Source: Isoetes taiwanensis (Eukaryota > Streptophyta > Lycopodiopsida > Isoetales > Isoetaceae). Taken from it: a stretch of 64,000 bases of DNA. Location: positions 5,813,962 through 5,877,961 of the forward strand of contig JAJEKV010000054.1 of the NCBI GenBank assembly GCA_021234155.1. The letters run 5' to 3'. Below, in pieces: positions 47,868-56,207 of the stretch. Position numbers and translations under genes: made by a program. The notes beneath the pieces are model-generated. The model ran no database searches, was not told the origin of the DNA, and worked only from the letters and a program-made list of their open reading frames with translations. The first letter of the stretch is position 1. Every line of letters starts with the position of its first letter.

Positions 47868-48062
47868 ATGGCACATTCTATTACCTGCACGATGAACCAT
47901 GCGGACCTCTGCAGGTGCCGCGAGCTAGAAATAGAACTTCAGGACTGGCTTGATGTCGTTGCTATGAATCCCGTCCGCTTCTATCCTGATCCCTTTGATG
48001 TTGTAATCCATCTTATATGGAATCCAGAGCATGCAGCGCCTGACGACGATGAATCGGATTAG
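47868..48062 (+). CDS. S2, small TATA-driven gene (cassette A, copy 2)
   Basis: Intact 64-aa ORF, not recognised. Segments: MAHSITCTMNHADLCRCREL, NPVRFYPDPFDVVIHLIWNP and an acidic end DDDESD. TATAAATA at 47804 lies 57 bp upstream of the ATG. Conserved in four cassettes, with an in-frame insertion of nine codons near the C-terminus in cassette B. No signal peptide or membrane segment. Confidence 0.6.
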   Translation: MAHSITCTMNHADLCRCRELEIELQDWLDVVAMNPVRFYPDPFDVVIHLIWNPEHAAPDDDESD

Positions 48063-48201
48063 TTTTTTAAGTTTATGTTCTATTATAATGCGTTATTTAT
48101 GCCAAGCAAATCGCGCCACGCGCGATTTGAACCACGAAAATCTCTGTTTTGTAGCAACTTGCTTGCTGTTATTTATTCGTAAAGCATTACAATTTCAATG
48201 T

Positions 48202-48492
48202 TTAGATTTCGTTGTCGTCCATGAATGTGTGAATTAATAAGCAATTTCCTGCTTTTTCTATTGCCAACATCCTGTCATAATATGGGTCATTTGCATCGAA
48301 TATTTGAATGCCTTTGCATTTCAACATAAAATGCATCTTCCTAGCCCGAAAATGAACACAGTGCAAAAGTGTGGTTAATTCAATATGATGGTCAATAAAA
48401 TGCTTATACGGCGCGATTTTGGAATAGACATAATCCCAATTTAATTGAATGATGGTTTCAACTTTTGTTTTCGATTTTTGGTTTCGGCTCAA
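48202..48492 (-). CDS. ORF Z, antisense hypothetical (cassette A, copy 2)
   Basis: 96-aa ORF differing from 13177-13503 only at its C-terminal end (HTFMDDNEI against HTFMGDKSN). Unrecognised; it overlaps the leader block of cassette B on the opposite strand. Confidence 0.45.
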   Translation of the reverse strand: MSRNQKSKTKVETIIQLNWDYVYSKIAPYKHFIDHHIELTTLLHCVHFRARKMHFMLKCKGIQIFDANDPYYDRMLAIEKAGNCLLIHTFMDDNEI

Positions 48493-49428
48493 AGGCAGAG
48501 GCTCAAATCTCGGGTACAGAAAACAAAGAGGTTAGTATTTCATGTTCTTTACTTAAAGTCTGTTATCTTATTCTTGTTTTTATTCTAGTATTTGAAAGTT
48601 CTGTTCTATCTGCTTTATCTGTTCTTTATCTGTTATATGAGCTTCAGGGTTAATCAAGGGGAGTGCTTACTGGCTTAGACTTTTAGATGCATCAATCCTA
48701 TACTGCCCTAGCACCTTCATATATAGATCTATTATTTATAAACACCCTCTATTGCTTATAAACATGTTCTATTGCTTATATGATCTTGCTCTATGATCTT
48801 GCTCTATGATCTTGCTCTATCTATTGCTTATAAACATGTTCTATTGCTTGTATGATCTTGCACTATGATCTTGCTCTATCTGCTCTAAATAATGAACCAA
48901 AACAATGAACTAAGTAATGAACTATGATCTTGCTCTATGATCTTGCTCTATCTGCTCTAAATAATGAACCAAAACAATGAACTAAATAATGAACTAAACA
49001 AGGAGTATTATTATTATACACCTGAGCTATTTGTTCTTATTCTATCTGCTCTATTTGCTCTATGAGTTCTTATTCTGCTCTATCTGCTCTTAGATTTGCT
49101 CTATCTATTCCCCTGGCTTCGTATTCTATTTTTCTGCATTTTTTTTTCTATAGAATGATATGTCAGAATGGGCGAAATCGCGCTTGGCGCATTTCTAGTT
49201 TGGCTTCTAATTTCCCACTAGGTTAATCAAATCGCGCCAGGCACGTTTCTAGTTTGGCCTTTCTATTTCATACGGCTTTATACAAATCGCGCCAGGCACG
49301 TGTGAAGTAGATATGTGAAAAAAACAATATAGCAGCTGGCGCTGGCGTTTTTGGATTTTTGTATATTTAGAATCATTTTCTGGGGAGAGGAATATCATTT
49401 GCTAATTAGTTAATTTCTCTCGTTCTAG
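48465..49428 (+). promoter_or_regulatory. Leader exon and leader intron of cassette B (copy 2)
   Basis: Leader block to 48530, donor GTTAGT at 48531, acceptor TCTCGTTCTAG ending 49428 (intron 898 nt). It contains TATGATCTTGCTC repeats (48775-48960) and GC palindromes near 49185, 49230 and 49288 of the form CGCGCCAGGCACG. Confidence 0.5.
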
Positions 49429-49438
49429 TGCATTACAC

Positions 49439-49812
49439 ATGGCCGCTTTTAGTTCAAATGTACTTCCCCTGGACGACCATCAACGCTGGACCCTGTACAA
49501 GATACTACTTAATTCTGCTGTTCAAAACATTCACACAGAGTTGGACAAGCCATATGACCCGATCAGTATCGGGGGCCATGGGAATGCTACCATCGCATCA
49601 CTGGACATATGCGGCTCCTCATGCTCTTAGTAAGGCTCATGCCAACAAATAAATACGAGGATTTGATTAGGAGTATCAAGGATCGACGGGACACTCTGAT
49701 TTGAAGACTCGACATTCGCAGGGAATGGGAGGATCCTGTCATATCAGAGTGGTACAGGTGGGACTTTACTCGGTATTGGGCTGATGAAGTGGGCCTATGT
49801 GACATTTTGTAG
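49439..49812 (+). pseudogene. S1 (cassette B, copy 2)
   Basis: Cleanest S1 sequence. MAAFSSNVLPLDDHQRWTLY, ILLNSAVQNIHTELDKP and GGHGNATIASLDICGS are in one frame, which then meets a TAG overlapping GTAAGG (49629). The C-terminal segment (LMPTNKYEDLIRSIKDRRD, ADEVGLCDIL) is in another frame and has a TGA where cassette A has Trp. Either GTAAGG is a splice donor or the gene is frameshifted. Function unknown. Confidence 0.45.
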
Positions 49813-50020
49813 AGATATGTACAGCCAGCTATGTTAGTTTAGAAAGAACTCGCGTCTGGCGCATTTTCACAGAAGGAAAAATGTACATATATTTCTTTTG
49901 AATATAAATACAAACTCGCGTCTGGCGCAATTTTGCAGCTTAAACTTTTATGTCACACTTATTTTATTATGTTTTTTTATATGCAATGTCGAAAACATTG
50001 AATCCTTTGATGCCCTCCAG

Positions 50021-50090
50021 CCAGTATGACCAACCCCAAGAAACTACACATTCTCATTAATGTGTAGTTTCATGGGGTTGATATGACTGG
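50021..50090. terminator. Hairpin after S1 (cassette B, copy 2)
   Basis: About 32-bp arms, 50021-50052 with 50059-50090, both reading CCAGTxATxxCAACCCCA then AAACTACACATT inward; loop of six bases. This is the best preserved of the four hairpins. Confidence 0.6.
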
Positions 50091-50135
50091 CTAAAGAACA
50101 TCAAAGAATTCAAAATTCGCAACATCACGCAAATG

Positions 50136-50564
50136 TTATGATATATTCATTTTTTTTTTACTATCCTCATTATACATACCTTTTGATAATTTAAGATCTA
50201 TAAAATTATAGCTTCTTTGTATCAGAAGGTCTGTACATACCTTTTTTAGACGTTCTTTTGGCCACGCCACAAATGTGCCCACGCTCTCCCCGATTGTGTC
50301 GCCACCAGGATGTCTTCTTGGAAGAGCTTCATCCTCATAGTTGCAATTTATAATGCTAACTTTACAGAAACTGTTTCCAAGAGGGACACCATGGCACTTA
50401 GATTCAGGGTCCAGGTCTTCGATTTTACATAATCCAAGTCGACGCTTCAAGTTTGCTGTTAATAGATAGCATTCTTCTCCGACGCTGATAATTGAAAATA
50501 TTAAAAGAATGATTTCACATGAACAGTCTTCAAGAATATAATATGTTTCAAGAACAGTCTTCAA
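50136..50564 (-). CDS. DUF8039 fragment (cassette B, copy 2)
   Basis: 142-aa ORF and the best copy of this module. Residues about 40-115 give the DUF8039 pattern: LLTANLKRRLGLCKIEDLD, CHGVPLGNS, VSIINCNYEDEALPRRHPGG, IGESVGTFVAWPKERLKK. In plant genomes this domain sits in En/Spm-associated proteins. Only the domain and short tails remain. It is convergent with S1 and divergent from PMF. Confidence 0.65.
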   Translation of the reverse strand: MKTVLETYYILEDCSCEIILLIFSIISVGEECYLLTANLKRRLGLCKIEDLDPESKCHGVPLGNSFCKVSIINCNYEDEALPRRHPGGDTIGESVGTFVAWPKERLKKVCTDLLIQRSYNFIDLKLSKGMYNEDSKKKMNIS

Positions 50565-50821
50565 ATCCTACTGATAGCACTCACTATAGTTCGGCCGACA
50601 TGATAGCGTGTCGATCAGTCGAGGAGGCGATCGCTAAGTCGAGGCGGTCGATCAGTCGAGGAGGCGAGTTGATCAGGCGAGGAGGCGGTCGACCGGAAGA
50701 AGTCGGCGAGTTGATGCGGTTTCTTGAAAAATTCGGTGGCGAATGAATAATTCGGCGTGCCACATAGGCGTTTCTTGAAAATAATAAAAATAAATATTCG
50801 TGGATGTGCTTTAATAAGAAA

Positions 50822-50979
50822 ATTAAGTTTTTAATTTGAAATGAGCGGGATAAGCGGTTAATATAGGCGGGATAAATTGTAATTTAAAATCGGATAGCAA
50901 TCTGACGGTTCAGATAATGCACCCATACGTATAAATTTGAATCGCGTCCCATAACATTGCATTCGAACATTGCAGCGAT
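50822..50979 (+). promoter_or_regulatory. Core promoter of PMF-B (copy 2)
   Basis: TATAAATTT at 50930, 50 bp before the ATG. GAGCGGGATAAGCGG and AGGCGGGATAAA at 50843-50875 resemble E2F sites (GCGGGA core). Conserved with the PMF-A promoter despite divergence of flanking DNA. Confidence 0.55.
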
Positions 50980-51370
50980 ATGGCGTCCGGGGCGCAACGA
51001 GAGGTAGAGGCGGAGGGAGAGGCGCAGGGAGAGCTGGGCGACGGTCCAACACTCGGGGAAGTTCCGAGCAGTCGACAACACTTTCGGGGAAGCGGTGTAT
51101 TTACTATTTCTTCTCGATTTCTACAGTTTCTGTGTTATTTTTAAGTTTTGTCTAATGTCTGTGTTGTTTTTTATCATTTTTCTACTGTCTCTGTGTATTT
51201 TCTACCTTTTATATTGTTTCTATGTCATTTCTACTGCTTTTACTACCTTGTTTTGTGTGTTTTTTGTTATAATCTTCTCCTGTACTCTGTGTTTTTTGTT
51301 TTGTATTCTACAGTCCGTATAATGTAGACCGTTTAATTATAGTTTCTTGCACTTGTTTGTTTATAGTTTT

Positions 51371-51483
51371 TTTTTTTTTTTTTTTTTGAAGAACTGTGTC
51401 ATCAATATATTAAAAGAATGGTAATGTTACAAAGCAAGTGAGGAGGAAGGAGAACTGCCCCAAAGAGACAGCGATACCTCGAA
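51371..51483 (-). mobile_element. Short LINE 3' end (copy 2)
   Basis: 113 bp including poly-T, flanked by 17-bp direct repeats TGTTTGTTTATAGTTTT at 51354-51370 and 51484-51500. The text next to the poly-T (GTGTCATCAATATATTAAAAG) is the reverse complement of a typical plant L1 3' end. Severely 5'-truncated retroposition in a PMF-B intron. Confidence 0.8.
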
Positions 51484-51754
51484 TGTTTGTTTATAGTTTT
51501 GTTCTGTATTCTCCAGTTCTTTGGAAAAGTCTTTTTTGTAGCCTAGTATGTCTCTTATAATATAGAGCTGGTCTGTAGGGCCTCTCTTAAAAATGCGATC
51601 GGCGCGATTTATAATGTAGAGCGTCACTGATATGATTGTTTTTGGCTGTCTCTGATACTTTTCTTGTGTACCATTTATGTTTTCCGTAGTAAGGCGTCTA
51701 TCAAAACGCGCTCGGCGCGATTTTATTACTCACCACATGATTGTAACTTTCAAG

Positions 51755-52854
51755 ATCTTCTAAAAATGTTAAAAGAAAATCAAAGCCTGGGCAGGGTCAC
51801 GGGACATCAGCACCGAAAAAACTAAGAATGGAGGAAGATAGATTTGGCACATGTTGTGACCATGGACGATACGACCGGAATAATAAAGGCTCAGGTAGAG
51901 CCTCCATGTCCAGAAGAAGATCTACCAGAGGGCTCTGAATGGTATGTGGAGATCTTCAAGACTAGCGGAAAGACAGATCTTATTTTCATGTCTAGAGTTA
52001 AGGAGAAACAAGGTATTCTGATCACATGCGAAGAACAGGACGATTCATACTGTTCCGTATTACTTGAAGCGGGTCAGAAAAATATTGAAGAAGTTAAATT
52101 ACTGCAGTGCCTGTTCCTTTAAAGAGACAGCCCTAAGAACGGATGAGGCTGCAGATAACCTCTTCAAATTTGACTGGTCAGGTGGTGAACCATTGACACC
52201 AAAAACAATATGTGAAGGTCTCTCAGCTGTGAGAAGAGCAATCAGTACAAGGCCGTCAGGTAGTGTGTACCTACGAGGTTTAAAAGAGAAGGAAGATGCA
52301 AGTTCTAGAGGTAGGAAAACAGCAGACGCTCTACCCATTACAGATTTGACTAGTGATGACGATAAGGCGAGACAGTTAGAGGCCATGAGCAAACTCAAGA
52401 AGTATGCTGACAAGTATCCACTGGGCCTTAACTTCACGCATCCAGTAAATGTCGACAGGCTTTTCAGGTCCACGAAGGCTATGTTTGTCAGCAGAAGATA
52501 CGACAAGCAGCACGCAATGGAAATAGTCAACATCATGATTGAAAACCCAGGGCAGGTGCCAATGCCGGCAGATGTGGTGCCTTTTGATATGTAGACGAAG
52601 AAGGTGTTGATCTGGAATAAACTTGAAGATTTCATTGGCAACCTGGATATTCACTTCATGATAATAGATGGCCAGCATTCAGTGGAGGCGCAGAAGGTTT
52701 TGATCAGTCAAGCACAAAAAACTGGAAATCAGTTATTCTATAGACTATACTCAGTCAGAAATTGCCGGTTCCTCAGTGGCTCAACAACAGCAGCAGAATT
52801 AGCCGAAATTAGTGCGCTACTGAATGACATGGGAAAGACATTCCTATACAAAAG
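51755..52854 (+). CDS. PMF-B exon: basic segment and ParB/DGQHR-like domain
   Basis: Begins after acceptor TTTCAAG with KNVKRKSKPGQG, a likely nuclear localisation segment. It then reads WYVEIFKTSGKTDLIFMSRV, NLFKFDWSGGEPLTP, LSAVRRAISTRPSGSVYL, and a ParB/Srx-like core: GLNFTHPVNVDRLFRS, MFVSRRYDKQHAMEIVNIMI, PADVVPFD, LEDFI, then HFMIIDGQHSVEAQKVLISQ. DGQHS-EA matches the G-[EQ]-[HR]-R-x-x-A type signature of ParB N-terminal and DGQHR domains, with Ser in place of the usual Arg. Such domains bind or cut DNA or hydrolyse nucleotide in bacteria. An in-frame TAG (52592) stands 16 codons before the IIDGQH motif. Ends at donor GTATTT. Confidence 0.65.
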
Positions 52855-52994
52855 GTATTTCATTTTCCCACATAGCTAGTCTGGAACTTCCAAACTGCGC
52901 CAGGCGCGTTTTCGTATGTCATATATAGCTTTCCAAATCGCGCCAGGCGCGTTTTCGTCAATCACGGATTTACAAGAAACGCGCCTGGCGCGAT

Positions 52995-54124
52995 AGGGAA
53001 AAGCTTAAAGACGTAACTACTTTGATCAACAATTGTATAGGCAAAACAAAGGAAGAACAATCTGTTGACAAGAACAATAGCTTTGGTTTCCACAACCAAT
53101 GGATTTGGGCATCCAGTTTCCACCCAACTGGATCCAGAACAAGAACTAAGGCAATTTCCCAGGGAAAAAGAATGAAAGGAATTGATCAAGGCCTATTCTC
53201 CCTTCAGCACAGGATCAAACCAATCTACAACAGTTATGGGCTCAATCACAATCACCAAGGATTAGAACTCGATTCAATCTCAGGCTTATCAGAAAAGCCT
53301 GCAGGCAGAACAGGCCTAGAAGCTCCGCCTACAAGATCATCAGCAGAATCGGGAGTTTGATAAGCAGGTTTGAGAAGAATCAATCAGTATCCGGGTTGCA
53401 GATGCCGGAACCAAGAACAGGTATTTCAGAGAGTCGGATCTGTTGGCAGAAGCCGGAAACAAGTCTGTGATGCCGCTGTCCTCATCAGACTAGCCGTTCT
53501 CCTCTCTTATAACCCAAATCGGGCCTTCTTGTTGACGAAAAGGTCGTTGCCATGCTATTTCAATCATCCTCCCGCTCCATGCCTTTTTGGTACTAAAAAT
53601 AGTTGCTTCAAATCCTATTTCGATATTTGCCCCTTTAAGATATTTTCCCTTTCTTTAACAATATCTCCCTTTCCTTTAATGGTTGATTAAATTATCTTGC
53701 CCCTTGTAACCATTGGTTTTTCCAAATGCCCCATTGCCTTAGTTCATTTCTTCTCTGGACCACTCCCCCTAGCATGCCCCATATCAATCCATCCCTTCTT
53801 AAAGAAGATCGTCCGCGATCTTCCAAAGACGCTCCAGAGGAACTCCATCCCTTCGTAAGGTGATTGCCCCATACATCTGAAGGTTCTGCAATTCAAGAAA
53901 TAGTTTTGGATATGCGCGTACTTCCACAATACGATATATCCTTGTACCTCCGTGGCACATTGCTATCGTTTGTACCTCCGCGGTACTTATTTGATAGTAT
54001 CTCCACGATACTAAACTATTGTATCTCGCGATACGTTAGTATTTTTCGTACCTCCGCGGTACTACTTAATTGTATCTCCGTGATACTGATGTAATTTTGT
54101 TAGGCCTATTGTGCTATAACAACA
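52995..54124 (-). repeat. 3' LTR
   Basis: About 1,130 bp. Shares GGGAAAAGCTTAAAGAYGTA, a region around GGCAAAACAAAGGAAGAAC and CTATTTCGATATTTGCCCC with the other LTR. Its 5' (U3) end carries six GTAC/GTATC palindromes. The terminal TGATATGCTTTA of the complete LTR end is missing on this side. Confidence 0.85.
53944..54086. promoter_or_regulatory. Six phased palindromes in LTR U3
   Basis: Near-palindromes of consensus GTAYCTCCGYGRTAC start at 53944, 53972, 53997, 54021, 54048 and 54072, a spacing of 24-28 bp. They lie 40-180 bp inside the start of the LTR, where enhancers sit. Some contain GTAC cores at both ends. Confidence 0.75.
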
Positions 54125-54242
54125 ATTACCACCTTTCAAAAATTACATCTAATGCACCATGCTTTTTTAATAATTTAATTTTTATTCCACATAAAAATCA
54201 AATCTTACAAACCAAATCAAATCAAATCTTACAAATCTTGTC

Positions 54243-55259
54243 CTAAAGAGATGTAAATCTTTTTCTACTTTTACCCCATAGTTCCAATTTGGAGCCACCT
54301 CCGTATCTATAGCATCCACCTTTTGGTTCCTTAATTTCCTTCCGCAGTCTAATTTGACTTCCCTCCTCACGCTTCCTTTCAGAACCATTACCATTGCCAT
54401 TATTTCTCTTCCTCTTAGAGTTCTTAGAGGATTCCTTACTTCCGTTTTTCTCTTTGCTACTCTTTTTGTCCTCTTGATCTGAAGTTTCTTCATCCCAAAT
54501 ATCAAACTTCCTAGACTTTGGATCTAGTTTCCGCTCCACTGCGGATGCTAGTTTTATGGCTTCATTTAAATCTTTTGGGAAAAATATTTCCATTTCCGCA
54601 TAAATATCATCCCTACATCCACTGACATATTTTCTTAGAAGCTCTTTTCCATCCAGATTCCTTATTAATGCCGCTAAATGAGTGAATTTGGAAGTATAGG
54701 ACTGAATACTCTCAGTTTCCCCCTGTTTCAGACGATCCCATTCCCTGCGTAACTCACTGTGATAGTTTGAGGGTAAATAATGTGCTTCAAATGCCGTTTT
54801 GAAACTTTCCCAATTATTAATCCTGGGATCACATTCTCGTCTGCCTTGCCACCATGCTTGGGCTCGATCTTTCAAATCAGTGTCCATGGCTTGCAGTCTT
54901 TCCACATCTGTTGCCTGCACTCGTTCAAAGAACTTTTCCCATTGGCTGATGAAACTAACAACCTTGACAGGCTTTGTCTTTCCCCCTTTGAAAGACGGCA
55001 TATCCGCTTTCTCTAACCATTTTCTCAGCTTAGGTGGCGGTGGAGGAGTTACTGGAGGAGGACCATTAGGCAAAGGAGGTTGCGAAGGTTGCTGATAAAT
55101 ATCTGGAAGGAAGCGGTACAGAATAGCCAACAATTCCACTTGCCGGTCATACTCTTGCTGGCTGCTAGGCGTAGGCAATGCTGACTGAGATGCAATATAA
55201 CCAGCGTTAGACAAGGCTTGCTGATATTGCGCTTCAGTAACATTGAAGCATTGGGCCAT
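54243..55259 (-). CDS. Retrotransposon Gag (Ty3/gypsy-type)
   Basis: Intact 338-aa ORF; the ATG at 55259 is 24 bp from the primer-binding site. N-terminal Gln-rich part, Pro-rich linker (PPPVTPPPPP), then a retrotrans_gag domain at about residues 85-240: SFKGGKTK, VVSFISQWEKFFERV, DRAQAWWQGR, WESFKTAFEAHYLP, REWDRLKQGETESIQSYTSK, YVSGCRDDIY. A Lys/Glu/Ser-rich basic tail follows. The zinc knuckle is degenerate: only CYRYGGGSKLELWG remains where CX2CX4HX4C is expected. Gag forms the particle packaging element RNA. This ORF has stayed open although the host gene has decayed. Confidence 0.85.
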   Translation of the reverse strand: MAQCFNVTEAQYQQALSNAGYIASQSALPTPSSQQEYDRQVELLAILYRFLPDIYQQPSQPPLPNGPPPVTPPPPPKLRKWLEKADMPSFKGGKTKPVKVVSFISQWEKFFERVQATDVERLQAMDTDLKDRAQAWWQGRRECDPRINNWESFKTAFEAHYLPSNYHSELRREWDRLKQGETESIQSYTSKFTHLAALIRNLDGKELLRKYVSGCRDDIYAEMEIFFPKDLNEAIKLASAVERKLDPKSRKFDIWDEETSDQEDKKSSKEKNGSKESSKNSKRKRNNGNGNGSERKREEGSQIRLRKEIKEPKGGCYRYGGGSKLELWGKSRKRFTSL

Positions 55260-55282
55260 TGATCAGATCTGAGGATCGGTAG

Positions 55283-55294
55283 GCTCTGATACCA
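55283..55294 (-). other. tRNA-iMet primer-binding site
   Basis: Reverse-strand TGGTATCAGAGC, the standard plant initiator-Met tRNA primer site, two bases inside the LTR end. The same site occurs at 20357-20368. Confidence 0.92.
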
Positions 55295-55296
55295 CT

Positions 55297-56050
55297 TGAT
55301 ATGCTTTAAGGGAAAAGCTTAAAGATGTAACTACTTTGATCAACAATTGTATAGGCAAAACAAAGGAAGAACAATCTGTTGACAAGAACAATAGCTTTGG
55401 TTTCCACAACCAATGGATTTGGGCATCCAGTTTCCACCCAACCGGATCCAGAACAAGAACTAAGGCAATTTCCCGGGAAAAAGAATGAAAGGAATTGATC
55501 AAGGCCTATTCTCCCTTCAGCACAGGATCAAACCAATCTACAACAGTTATGGGCTCAATCACAATCACCAAGGATTAGAACTCGATTCAATCTCAGGCTT
55601 ATCACAAAAGCCTGCAGGCAGAACAGGCCTAGCAGCTCCGCCTACAAGATCATCAGCAGAATCGGGAGTTTGATAAGCAGGTTTGAGAAGAATCAATCAG
55701 TATCCGGGTTGCAGATGCCGGAACCAAGAACAGGTATTTCAGAGAGTCGGATCTGTTGGCAGAAGCCGGAAACAAGTCTGTGATGCCGCTGTCCTCATCA
55801 GACTAGCCGTTCTCCTCTCTTATAATCCAAATCGGGCCTTCTTGTTGACGAAAAGGTCGTTGCCATGCTATTTCAATCATCCTCCCACTCCATGCCTTTT
55901 TGGTACTAAAAATAGTTGCTTCAAATCCTATTTCGATATTTGCCCCTTTAAGATAGGACGTTTCCCTTTTCTTATACGCCAAATGGTTGCTTAGATAATA
56001 TCTTGCCCCTTTTTTTTCCCATAATATCTTATAGCCAAATGCCCATTGCC
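55297..56050 (-). repeat. 5' LTR, outer end truncated
   Basis: About 754 bp aligned to 52995-53740. It lacks the U3 region with the six palindromes, so this LTR probably could not start transcription. It ends at GCCCATTGCC, directly against AGGCGCG palindrome sequence. Confidence 0.8.
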
Positions 56051-56207
56051 AGGCGCGTTTCTTGTAAATCCGTGATTGACGAAAGAAATCGCGCCAGGCG
56101 CATTTCTTGTAAATCCATGATTGACGAAAACGCGCCTGGCGCGTTTTGTATTGTTATTGTTTTGACGGCCTGTCTATTTTATTTATCTAACGGCCCATAT
56201 TTTGCAG

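Larger units (their letters stand above)
52995..56050 (-). mobile_element. Gag-only LTR retrotransposon (copy 2)
   Basis: Reverse-oriented within the intron 52855-56207. 5' LTR 55297-56050 (outer part missing), primer-binding site 55283-55294, gag 55259-54243, polypurine tract about 54125-54137, 3' LTR 52995-54124 (last ~10 bp missing). LTR ends inside the element are TG (at 54124) and CA (at 55297). LTRs match closely over about 650 bp and then diverge or truncate. No protease, RT or integrase is present. This is a terminal-repeat element with GAG only (TR-GAG type) that needed an autonomous partner. Both outer ends stop at GC-palindromic sequence. Confidence 0.88.

Noticed and set aside
54243..54505. 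Second small ORF (107 aa) overlapping the gag tail
   Set aside because: It is a frame shadow of the Lys-rich Gag C-terminus.
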